From contig BCJJ01000001.1 in assembly GCA_039545355.1 (NCBI GenBank), forward strand, positions 1,734,570 through 1,798,569: DNA of 64,000 nt, given 5' to 3'. The position numbers and the translations under genes are program-made. The notes beneath the pieces are model-generated. The model made no database searches. It saw nothing but the letters and a program-made list of their open reading frames with translations, and was not told the origin of the DNA. This document shows positions 1 through 8,866 of this stretch, in pieces. Position 1 is the first letter of the stretch; the number at the start of each line of letters is the position of its first letter. This stretch comes from Trichosporon coremiiforme. Lineage: Eukaryota > Basidiomycota > Tremellomycetes > Trichosporonales > Trichosporonaceae.

Positions 1-402
1 CTCCAGTGCCGCTTCCCTGCATGCATGGGTGCCCGCGTGTCGTGCCCCGCCGCTGGTGCTGCGCCTCTCGGCGCCTTGCCGCCAGTGTCAATGTAATCGC
101 CTCGGCGTCTACCCAAGACTGCGCGCTAGTGATCCTAGGTCTTGGCCTGGACACTGACTAGGCGTTCGCTGGATCACACAGCTCGCAGCTAAATCTGACC
201 TAGACTCCACACGACATCATTCCCTTCGATCCCTTGCTGTCCATCAGTACTTAACTCTCGCCGCTGCGCATTCTCCTTTCTCTTTCCCCCAGGTCTTGAT
301 CACTCTTCCCATCAACTTGTTGCTCATACCACATTAACCTCGCTCGCTCCTTCGACACATCTGTCTGCCCCGCCCCTACCCTACCTGCACCGACCAACGA
401 AG
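1..402 (+). promoter_or_regulatory. upstream region and 5' leader of the exo-beta-1,3-glucanase gene
   Basis: No credible coding frame is seen here. The last 150 bases before the ATG are rich in C and T, which is common in fungal promoters near transcription starts. No clear TATA box was identified. Confidence 0.4.
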
Positions 403-1931
403 ATGCTGCTCGGCCAGCTCTCCGTCCTCCTCTCCCTCCTGGGTGGCTCGGCCCTCGCGGCACCGTTCACTCAGCCTGAAGCTAGGTCGGTGAGTATCCG
501 TCTTCCATCCCACGCGGCGCGGACATCTTAGGGCCTTCCCTGCACCCACGCCCCCCGCTGCCACCATTCCGCCCCGTAGACGCGTGTTTGAAATAGGTGC
601 TAACGATAACAGGACAACGCCACTCTCGAGGCACGTTCTGTCAATCTCGGATTCCCTTACGGATCCGAGAAGATTCGTGGTGTCAATCTTGGTGGTGTGA
701 GTACAATTGATGGTCGTTTGCCACAGTGGAATTTTGGGTCCACAATGGCAACGACAATGTGCGCAGGCAGTGCTGACCATGACAGTGGCTCGTCATCGAG
801 CCGTGGATCACCCCTTCGCTGTTCGACCAGACCGGTAACGACGGCATCATTGACGAGTGGACCTTTGGCCAGAACCAGGACCGCGGTGCGGCTCAGTCTG
901 CTCTCAGGCGCCACTGGGACTCTTGGATTACGGAGGACGACTTCCGTCAGATCAAGGACGCCGGTCTGAACCACGTTCGCATCCCCATCGGCTACTGGGC
1001 CTGGGACGTCTCGGGTGGCGAGCCCTACATCCAGGGCCAGATCGAGTACCTCGACCGGGCCATCGGCTGGGCGCGCAACACTGGTCTCAAGGTCATCATT
1101 GACCTGCACGGTGCCCCTGGCTCGCAGAACGGCTTCGACAACTCGGGCCAGTACGGTTACATCGGCTGGCCCGACAACGGCAACAACCTTGAGCGCACCA
1201 AGAACGTCCTTGGCCAGATTGCGAAGAAGTACGCCGACCCTCAGTACTGGCAGGTCGTCACCGCCCTCTCCCTGCTCAACGAGCCCGCAGCGTTCGATGG
1301 CAAGGTCGCCAACGTCCTGAGGCAGTTCTGGCGTGACGCTTACGGCGCCGCCCGCTTCCCCTGGGGCAACTCTAACCAGAGCGGCCTGCTTCTGATCATC
1401 TCGGACGGCTTCCAGCCCCTCAGCTCGTGGAACAACTACATGGAGGAGCCCAACTACCAGAGCGTCGCTGTCGACAACCACTACTACCAGGTATTCAACT
1501 GCGACGGGAACCGCATGAACTGGGACCAGCACCTCCAGGACATCTGCAACAAGCGCAATGACTGGTGGAGCGCTGACCTCTGGCTCCTCGTCGGCGAGTG
1601 GTCTCTCGCGACGACCGACTGTGCCCGCTACCTGAACGGCCGCGGCAAGGGTGCCCGCTACGAGGGCAACCTCGACGGCTGCTCGTGGGTCGGCTCGTGC
1701 AACGGCAAGTCTGGAAACGGCGACAACTTCTCAAACGAGTACAAGCAGTTCCTCCGCAAGTCGTTCGACATCTACACGCAGGCTATGGAGCAGACGGGTG
1801 AGGGCTGGACCTTCTGGACCTGGAAGGCCGAGGAGGCGGCGGAGTGGAGCTACAAGGACGGCATGCGTCTCGGCTTCATCCCCCGCAACCCGACCGACCA
1901 CCAGACCTCACTCAACTCGATCTGCGGTTAG
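403..1931 (+). CDS. EXG1: secreted exo-1,3-beta-glucanase, GH5 family
   Basis: Three exons (403-489, 613-696, 786-1931) give a 438-residue protein. It begins with a typical secretion signal (MLLGQLSVLLSLLGGSALA). The frame then reads the GH5 exo-glucanase core, including VNLGGWLVIEPWI around the second splice junction. The acid/base glutamate lies in SLLNEP (about E223) and the nucleophile in LVGEWS (about E328). Members of this family release glucose from cell-wall beta-1,3-glucan and act outside the membrane or in the wall. Length matches the yeast family (about 440 residues). Both introns keep frame and end in CAG. The start is the only ATG giving a signal peptide in this frame. Confidence in the family is high; substrate preference within GH5 is inferred. 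Confidence 0.95.
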
Positions 1932-2264
1932 TAACTGTGACGACTCGGAAGTGAACGAAGAGAAGAAGATCAGAAGTATAGTCGGCTAGTTGCCCATGTC
2001 TCGTCGACCATGACACGCGACACGACTTGATAGACTACCTCATTCCTTAGTAATACGTACATATGCATCAGTTTATAGGTATTTTGGACATAAGCTGCAG
2101 TTGCTTGATAGGCTGCGCTCTCTGGTGCTGCGGCGTAGCTGTGATGTGCGGAGGGCGATGATCAGCTGCGAGTGAGGCTCAGGTGGTGACGGTGCTGTGG
2201 TGGTGACGACTCAGCCATTCAAGTTTCACTAGTGTACAAAATGCATGATGCTTTGGCTACGCGT
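1932..2264. other. convergent 3' intergenic region
   Basis: Short AT-richer stretch between the 3' ends of the glucanase gene and PAF1. It probably holds both polyadenylation regions. No further gene is seen. Confidence 0.5.
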
Positions 2265-3548
2265 CTACTCGTCGATGTCTTCCCTGATGGCCTCTCCCAT
2301 CTGCTCGGCGCCAGGTTCTCCACCATGGCGCACCTCGTTGATCTTGTCCTCGACCCAGTCGGGCTCGTCGACCTGGCGGTCCTTGGCCTTGCGCTCGTCG
2401 ACCTCGTCTTCATCCGGAAGGCGGAATCCGATACGGATCTTGTCCCAGTTATCTCCGCGAGTCTCGACGTGTCCGCGCTTGGCGACACGCGTCTTGCGCA
2501 GCTGGGTGCGGAACGAGATCGGGTTGTAATAAACACCCTTGCGGCGCTTGCGCTTCGGCTCGTCGTCGTCGTCCTCACCGCCGAACATGTCGTCCTCCTC
2601 GTCCTCATCCTCGTCCTCTTGGAACGTGAGCAGCACCTCCTTCGCCGGTACGGCTTGCATGACCACCTCGTACGTCCTGATCCGGTCGTAGGGGACGTTC
2701 GGGAACACGGCGTCGACGTCCCCGCCCTCCTCGGCCGTCGTGTTCAGGCGCTCGACGCCGTCGCCGTCCAGCGGCTTCGCATACACGTGTGCCAGGCGGT
2801 CCACGCCCTCCTCGGGAGGGAGGTAGTACTCGATGATCTGCTGGTCGTCCTCGACGATCGGGCGAAGGACGGCACTCTCGAGACGCGCCGTGCTCGCGGT
2901 CGCGGTCGGGTTGAGCGCCGTGACGGCACTCGGGCGCTCGGGGAACTTGACGAGGATGTACGAGTTGCTCCACGCTTCGGCATCGGGAAGAATGTCGTAC
3001 TCCTCCACGACCTTCAGGTGTCGCCTCTTCGGGTCGGGGTGCTTCATCTCCTTCGCCGGCACCTGGACGTCCGCGAACGTCTTGTCGATGGCCAGGATCT
3101 GCGCCGCCTCGCTGTGGTCGACAGCCTCCTGCCGCTGCTTCTCCTGCGCTGCGCGACGCACGTTTCCATTCCGGCGCTGGATGTAGCTCGAGTTGCGCAT
3201 CCAGCTGACGTCGGCCTTGGCGGGCGCCGAGCTGGCTACATTCAACGGGGTAAGCAGGAGCGCGTCCGTCGAGTTCTGCACGCGGTCCGCGTCCGGCACC
3301 GGGTTCAGAGCGCTGTCGTCACCGTCCCAAACACCTGGGTACACGTTCAGGTCAATCGGCATGCCCATCTCGTTGTCGGCGGGCATGGGGATCGGAGCAG
3401 AGGAGGCGAGCTGGTCGAGGTAGGATGGCTCGCCGAGACGGGCGATCTCGGTGGAGACCTTGAACAGCTTGGCAGGGAAGGGCGGCGGCGGGAGGGGGTT
3501 CTCGAACCGCACGCGGACCAGAAGGTCCGACTTCGTCTTGTGCGACAT
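2265..3548 (-). CDS. PAF1: RNA polymerase II-associated factor 1 (Paf1 complex subunit)
   Basis: A single-exon gene of 427 residues. The N-terminus carries the Paf1 signature LLVRVRFENPLPPPPFPAKL, followed by YLDQLASSAPIPMPADNEMG and a central WMRNSSYIQRR block, all characteristic of the family. An acidic run (EDEDEDEEDDMFGGEDDDD) precedes a basic KRKRRKG patch near residues 320-345, which may serve in nuclear import. Paf1 scaffolds the complex that travels with RNA polymerase II and supports H2B ubiquitination and H3K4/K36 methylation. The gene is divergent from the elongin C gene, with about 290 bp between start codons. The opposite strand has a 456-codon open frame, treated as a GC-driven shadow. 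No oddities were seen in the core. Confidence 0.93.
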   Translation of the reverse strand: MSHKTKSDLLVRVRFENPLPPPPFPAKLFKVSTEIARLGEPSYLDQLASSAPIPMPADNEMGMPIDLNVYPGVWDGDDSALNPVPDADRVQNSTDALLLTPLNVASSAPAKADVSWMRNSSYIQRRNGNVRRAAQEKQRQEAVDHSEAAQILAIDKTFADVQVPAKEMKHPDPKRRHLKVVEEYDILPDAEAWSNSYILVKFPERPSAVTALNPTATASTARLESAVLRPIVEDDQQIIEYYLPPEEGVDRLAHVYAKPLDGDGVERLNTTAEEGGDVDAVFPNVPYDRIRTYEVVMQAVPAKEVLLTFQEDEDEDEEDDMFGGEDDDDEPKRKRRKGVYYNPISFRTQLRKTRVAKRGHVETRGDNWDKIRIGFRLPDEDEVDERKAKDRQVDEPDWVEDKINEVRHGGEPGAEQMGEAIREDIDE

Positions 3549-3841
3549 GGCGGCGAAGTCGAGGAGGATGTCGGTGTGGTCGTGGATGTGTTTTTGTTCT
3601 GAGCCGCCGCAGCGAACGTCAAGATGTCACCATGTGTCGCTCGACGGCAGCGATCAGCGGCGACGGGAGTATTTGGGGACTAGCAGAGATCCTAATGAAC
3701 CATAGGAAACAAGGCTATAGGAAAATGTATACGATCGATATTGATTTGATCCCGTGGATACACTGGATGACTCCCAGTCGCGTCAGGCAGCTGAAATTAC
3801 ATGACTGGAGGCCGTCACCTCCAAGACAACAACACAACACC
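3549..3841. promoter_or_regulatory. shared divergent promoter of PAF1 and elongin C
   Basis: The 293-bp gap between two divergent start codons must contain both promoters. An AT-rich patch lies at about 3700-3760. No specific factor site is claimed. Confidence 0.5.
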
Positions 3842-4360
3842 ATGGGGGTCGACTTTGTGGTCCTCGAGTCCGGCGACGGCTACTGCTTCTCAGTGCCGCG
3901 GCACATCGCCACATCAAGCTCGACTCTGAAGGCAATGCTCGATGAGGAGGGTGCGTTTCTTCTTTCCTCACCCTTTTCCTCCGCTCCTCCCTCCACTCTC
4001 CTTATTTCCTCGTGACCATTCCTCACGCGCCACGCGCCGCGGTCTCAATCTCAATGCTCGCACGGTCTTTCCCGGAGGTCGCCATGTCCTAAGCTAAGAT
4101 TGTGTATGTGGTAGCTGACAGCAGGCGCATTCCAGGAGGCCTCCCAGAACCGCGTGAAGCTCGCTTACCGCGGCATCATCGTGCTCAAGCTCATCGAGTA
4201 CCTCGCGTTCAAGGCGCAGTACGCCGACACGCCGCAGAGCGAGATCCGTGACGACTTCTTCTCCCGCATTGACCCGTACATTGCCCTTGAGCTGTGAGTT
4301 GCATGCTTGTTTCGGTAACTAACCCGCAGGTTGACGATCGCGGACTACCTCGACACCTAG
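3842..4360 (+). CDS. ELC1: elongin C, Skp1/BTB-fold adaptor
   Basis: Three exons (3842-3950, 4125-4293, 4330-4360) encode 102 residues. The protein reads MGVDFVVLESGDGYCFSVPR, then STLKAMLDEEGAFQEA, and ends RIDPYIALELLTIADYLDT. This matches the elongin C pattern (SDG.EF.V.R, IKAML, and terminal ALELLMAANFLDC). Elongin C pairs with elongin B-like or BC-box proteins in cullin-RING ubiquitin ligases and in the elongin complex that acts on stalled RNA polymerase II. The final exon is only 31 nt. The first intron ends in a tandem acceptor (AG at 4121 and 4124), and either choice keeps frame, adding or dropping one alanine. Length is close to the usual 100-112 residues. Confidence 0.88.
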
Positions 4361-4500
4361 ACGCTTCCCGCCCCACCGCTGACCACCTTCCTCTCGGCGG
4401 ACGTTCACACTTGCATTCTCATCTTGTACTTCTAGCACTACTTCTGCATCACTTGGTTGTCCTTGAGACGTTTTAGGGTGGTGGGGAATGAGTAAATAAC

Positions 4501-5378
4501 TTAGGGCGCCTTGCCGCGGTGCTTGAGCATGCTCTCTGACACGCCCTTGCCCTTGAGGAGATCCGCGCGAACCTTCTCGTCTGCCTCGCGTGCCGGTCCA
4601 GCCTTGGCGAGAACCTTCTCGGCCATGTCGGGCGTGACGACCACGACGCCATCGAGGTCCGCAACGACATAGTCGCCCGGATTGACAGTGATCTCGGGGA
4701 AAGGCGGCTCGGCGTTGGGCGGGGCCGGCTTGATCGTGAGCGGAACGTTGAGGGCGCGGACACGTGTGAACGTTCCGGGACCGAGGACCGAGTGTCCGCG
4801 AGCGAAGACGGGGAAGCCGAGCGCGCGGTGCTCGTTCAGGTCTCGGCAGCCGCCATCAAGCACGGCGCCCTGCACGCCTTTTGTCTGCGCTGCCGTGCTC
4901 ATCAGGCCGCCCCAGCACCCACTCCTAACACCGAGAGGGGTCTGCATGACAATGACGCTCCCGGAGGGAGCAGCGTCGACGAAGTGCTGATTCGGCTTCG
5001 ACTTGTCGGGGTGCGAGACGGGGACCATCTGGAGGTTAGTCGCGCGATCGAGAGATCCTAGCATACTTCAACGGTGAAAGCCGGCCCGGCGATACGCGTC
5101 TCACCCTCCTCAAACTTGGGCGAGTACATCTTCAGGTCGGGGATCAGGCCGCCGTGCGGCACGCCGAGCTTGATGAGAGCGTCGGCGATCTGGCGTCAGT
5201 CCTGCTCTCTCACACAATGTTGGTGCTCGGGCGCAACATTACTCCGCGACCCGGCGCTGGCGCACACGGTAGCCGGCGCACTCACCTCGCACGTCGAGAG
5301 ATCCTTGAGCTTGGCAGCAGTGGCGTCGGTCATGATGCGGGCGTGGGTCTGGAGACGGGCTGTCGCGCGGAAAGCCAT
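4501..5378 (-). CDS. RraA-like 4-hydroxy-4-methyl-2-oxoglutarate aldolase / oxaloacetate decarboxylase family protein
   Basis: Three exons on the minus strand (5378-5286, 5189-5067, 5028-4501) give 247 residues. The N-terminus reads STCEIADALIKLGVPHG, followed by GETRIAGPAFTV. The central segment holds GGLMSTAAQ, the glycine-rich KGVQGAVLDGGCRD metal/substrate site with its Arg-Asp pair, and PVFARG. A further PGDYVVADLDGVVVVTP block follows. These are the signatures of the RraA/dimethylmenaquinone methyltransferase-like fold. Family members are divalent-metal aldolases or decarboxylases of 4-carboxy-2-oxo acids; the 'methyltransferase' name in databases is historical. No targeting signal is obvious. 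The true substrate cannot be told from sequence. Both introns are short and phase 0. Confidence 0.88.
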
Positions 5379-6475
5379 GGGTATGAGCGATGTGAGAGTG
5401 CGAGCTTGAGTTCGGCTGGGCTCGCTTCGGATGCTGATAACGTCATTGCCGGAGAATGCTAATCTGATTAGGCCGGCAAGTTACTGCGTTTGCTATCGGC
5501 GCTCCTCCACATGCAATACGCCTGCCTGGCAGGCGCTGGTCGCAGGCAGGCGCCAGAGAGCGCGGAGGGCTTAAGAGAGACCATGTCTGCAGGTATGCAG
5601 CCCAGTCCATTCTGTTGTTGGCGCCTACCTCTGACTGCTCTCGGACTGGAACATAGCCGCCTGCCGACAGACGCCAAAGAACCCGATTCCCGACCCTGCT
5701 TGGGCATTGTTGATAGCATTCTGTCCTGCTACGCGTCCACACACCACACATATACAACAGTCAAGGCTGCCCTTCCATGTCCAGTGCAGCGTCGACGGCA
5801 CCAACAGATAAGATAGCGGTGCCGAGTAGCTACCCTTCCGAGTAGCTGACCCTTCCGCTCACCCTCTTCTCAACAGTCCTTTTCAGCAGCCGTTCAAGTG
5901 ACCTCCACCCTGCTTCGCTTGTGACCGAGGCTCTGACGCAGTGGAAGACACGGCCACTGACGCAGCGACGTATGCCGCGATCTTCTGCTTACCACTGCCG
6001 TCGACCGGGCATTACACCCTCCCTGGATGGTTGACGAGGCTGCACAACCTCCACCGGAGAACGCCTTGCGATCGGAGATCGGGGCGCCATGCGGGGCTTC
6101 GCGTACGACTTGGCCCATTCCAGGCTGGCAAGTTCCAACATTCGCAGCCCATAAGCGTGCACGTTGGAAACGCGTTGCGGCAATGCGGCTCGCGCGGGCG
6201 GGTATGCAATGCGTCCTTCTTACGAACGCCGGAATGCACGCAGCGCGTAGAGAGAGTATGCGGCTCAAGCATGCAAGAGCAGGTGACTACCGGATCGGTT
6301 TACCCGCTCCTTACCGCGTAGTCTGGGTGGTGGTGCTCGGGCTTTTGGGGCAGCGGCGGATGTGGCACCCCGCTTCCCACTCCAGCCCCTCCAAGTGTAG
6401 GCCGATGCCGCCGGCGTGCGACGGTCAACTCTCGAGTCGTGCATTGCGCTCTCCCCAGCCTCTGAATCATCCACC
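5379..6475. other. intergenic region, no gene identified
   Basis: About 1.1 kb between the RraA-type gene and MPC1. Many overlapping frames are open on both strands, but none shows protein-like composition, a domain or usable splice structure. It presumably contains the promoters of both divergent genes. Confidence 0.5.
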
Positions 6476-7511
6476 ATGGCGTGAGCACTGCTACGAAACT
6501 GCGGAGTACAAGCTGACAACAGTTCTACGTGAGTTGTCCGAAGCGCTGTCGCCGAAGAGCGAAAGTGCGAGCGTCTTGGGCGGCTCGACGGTCCGGCGCA
6601 GTCGCCGAGTCGAAATGGCAAGGGGCGTGTCTCGAATGTCCATGGGCGCGGTTCTGTGGGGTACGGGTTGATGAGACGCAGAATGAGGAGCACATCGACA
6701 TTGCTGTTGTGCTCGCCGCTGCAAGCGTCGTGCTCGCGACCATGACGTCGTACAACCTAACGGGTTGTCACCCCACCCCGCCTTCCCGCGCATCGACAAC
6801 GACAGCTTCCGCCATGACTTCATGGAACACAGCTGACAGACAGCGCACAGCAGTTTATGAACTGGATCAAGTCCCCCGCCGGACGCCAGTACTTCTTCAG
6901 TGAGTTGAACAACTGGCAAACGTAACTGACGAACAGGTACTCACTTCTGGGGTCCGGTCGCGAACTGGGGTCTTCCCCTCGCCGCGCTCTCCGACGTCTT
7001 CAACAAGGATGAGGAGTACATTTCCGGCGTCATGTCGCCCACCCTTGCGGTATACTCGTGAGTCCAAGCGTCTCCCAACAGCAATGTCTGCGGGCAGCTG
7101 GGCATGACGCTGCAACGTCAAGCTGACGACAGGATGATCTTCATGCGCTTCGCGTGGCGCGTGATTCCGCGCAATTACCTCCTGTTCGCGTGTCACGGGA
7201 CGAACGCGGCTGCCCAGTCGGTGCAGGAGATGCGCTACATCAACTACTGGTACTTCGGCGGACGGGAGAAGAAGCACCCCGAGCTCGTTGCCGCCGACGA
7301 GGCCAAGGACGCGTCGCAGGAGATCAAGGACGCCGCCGCCCTCGTCAAGCAGGACAAGTTCTCCGCCGCCGGCGATGACCTCAAGCAGGCCGGAAAGGAG
7401 GCGCTCCACGCCGCCACTGCCGGCGCCGAGTCCGTCTCCAAGAAGGGACAGGAGGTCAAGGCCGAGATCGAGAGCAAGGTCCAGAAGGAGATTGATGCCC
7501 TCAAGAAGTAA
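6476..7511 (+). CDS. MPC1: mitochondrial pyruvate carrier subunit 1 with long C-terminal extension
   Basis: The core exons are 6844-6899, 6937-7057 and 7133-7511. They read [55 protein letters not shown] and [19 protein letters not shown]. This matches MPC1 (SPAG, THFWAP..NWG, MRFAW.v.[10 protein letters not shown].tN). The carrier imports pyruvate across the mitochondrial inner membrane as a heterodimer with an MPC2-type subunit. The start needs a tiny first exon, ATGGC at 6476-6480, giving 186 residues. A six-base microexon at 6523-6528 is possible between two good introns and would give 188. After the carrier core an unusual tail of about 80 residues follows, rich in Ala, Lys, Glu and Asp and predicted amphipathic. 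Core assignment is firm; the 5' end is uncertain. Confidence 0.85.
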
Positions 7512-7767
7512 ACGTCTGAGTGAAGCGAGGACACCGGCATGCTTGTCACTGCCAAAACTACCCACACACTTGATCCAGCCAGCTCAAGTGCTAGATACAC
7601 CATGATGGATGGACGCCGCTCGTCGCGGGAAGCCCCGCGGTGAAGGAAGGGCATTCGGACAGGAAAAAATCTATAGAACCCATAGTACATGCATATTCCT
7701 GGGTACCTGGGCGCTAAGCTTTACGCTGAGAGTAATACAATGGGTAGATGGTACAAAGAGGAAGAGA

Positions 7768-8623
7768 TTACTTGAGAGACGTCTGGGCTCCACGGAGAGC
7801 GAGATACGCCTGGTCGACGCCGGGGCCGAGGTTGCGCACAATATTCCACATCTCGACACCCTTGTAGCGCAGCTTCGTCCGCGGGTCCGTGTACGGCCCG
7901 TGCAGGCCGGTGATGTCGCAGTACTTCTTGGCAGGGAGGAGCGAAGGCGGCGCCGTCGGTGTGTGGTCTGGCGTCAGCTTTCCACCTATCCCCTGACAGC
8001 TTCATATCACCTCCCGAGCGTCCATCGTACTCACAAGTGATGACCTCTCCACGGTCCTCGAGCATCTCCCCCTCCTCGTCTTCGTCGATCTCCATCGGTG
8101 TCGCAGTGCCGCTCATCTCCGAGTCGTCGATTGTCATGGGCGTCGCGACGCCGCTCCGCCGGCCCTTGAGTGAGGACCTCGGCTTGCCGATCGGGTTCTC
8201 CTTCTTCTTCTTCTTGACAGGCTCGATTGGCTCGCCGCGCGCCTTAGCTGCCGTCTGCGTCGCGGATAGGAACCCGTCTCCGCCGCCTATGCGCTCGCGC
8301 TCGAGTGTCAGGAGCTGCTTCGCGTTACGCTTGAAACCGGCTGCGGTGGCTCCGGACGCAGTGCGCGCGGGCAGAGCGGACACAAAGTTTGGGTTCTTCC
8401 ATGGCCGAGGGGCGTCGGCGTAGCTTAGTTTCTCGACTAGTAGCTGGGAGTTAGCTTGGGGGTCGCACTGGTGCAGCGGAGGCAAGGGGAGGGATAAGTG
8501 TGAAGCAGAACTCACGGGCTCATCATTCGGCACCGGTGTCGATGCATTCGACTTGCGCGGCTGGAAGCGCCCGCCCTTCGGAGGCCTGGAGTCAGTTACC
8601 TTCGGTTGCCAGCGAACTCACAT
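7768..8623 (-). CDS. IES6: INO80 chromatin-remodelling complex subunit Ies6, YL1 C-terminal domain
   Basis: Four exons on the minus strand (8623-8622, 8585-8516, 8443-8035, 7967-7768) give 226 residues. The N-terminal half carries PRPWKNPNFVSALPART, typical of Ies6/INO80C. The C-terminus is a YL1_C domain: PPSLLPAKKYCDITGLHGPY, then TDPRTKLRYKG, ending in RNLGPGVDQAYLALRGAQ. Ies6 pairs with Arp5 in the INO80 remodeller and helps nucleosome sliding and histone variant exchange. The middle is low-complexity and acidic with a KKKKKEN basic patch. The start codon appears to be split by an intron (AT at 8623-8622, G at 8585), since the frame of exon 2 offers no in-frame ATG. The gene is divergent from SPF45. 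Confidence 0.85.
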
Positions 8624-8866
8624 GTTGAGTGAAGTGTGGTGGGATGTGAGGAAGCAAGAATAAGTCGAGATCTGAGCCGGATGGCGCCGGTTGACTGGCG
8701 CACGGACGGGACGTGATCGCAGCGCTGGTGAGTGACGAAATTGAGACCGTCACTCACCCGTAACCCTCGAACATGACGCGTGATCCAGACTGGCTCGAAA
8801 TTGTTTACGTCCACATACAAACCACCTTGCATCGCGCCAGCTCACCCGTACCGACGCACAACGGCC
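8624..8866. promoter_or_regulatory. shared divergent promoter of IES6 and SPF45
   Basis: The 243 bp between the two divergent start codons must hold both promoters. No specific site was recognised. Confidence 0.45.

Noticed and set aside
2232..3602. 456-codon open frame on the plus strand across PAF1
   Set aside because: It is exactly opposite the PAF1 coding region, has Val/Leu/Asp/Arg-biased composition typical of antisense GC-rich genes, and shows no domain.
6027..6671. 214-codon plus-strand frame upstream of MPC1
   Set aside because: Arg/Pro/Ala-rich arbitrary composition; it overlaps the MPC1 start and first intron and shows no domain.
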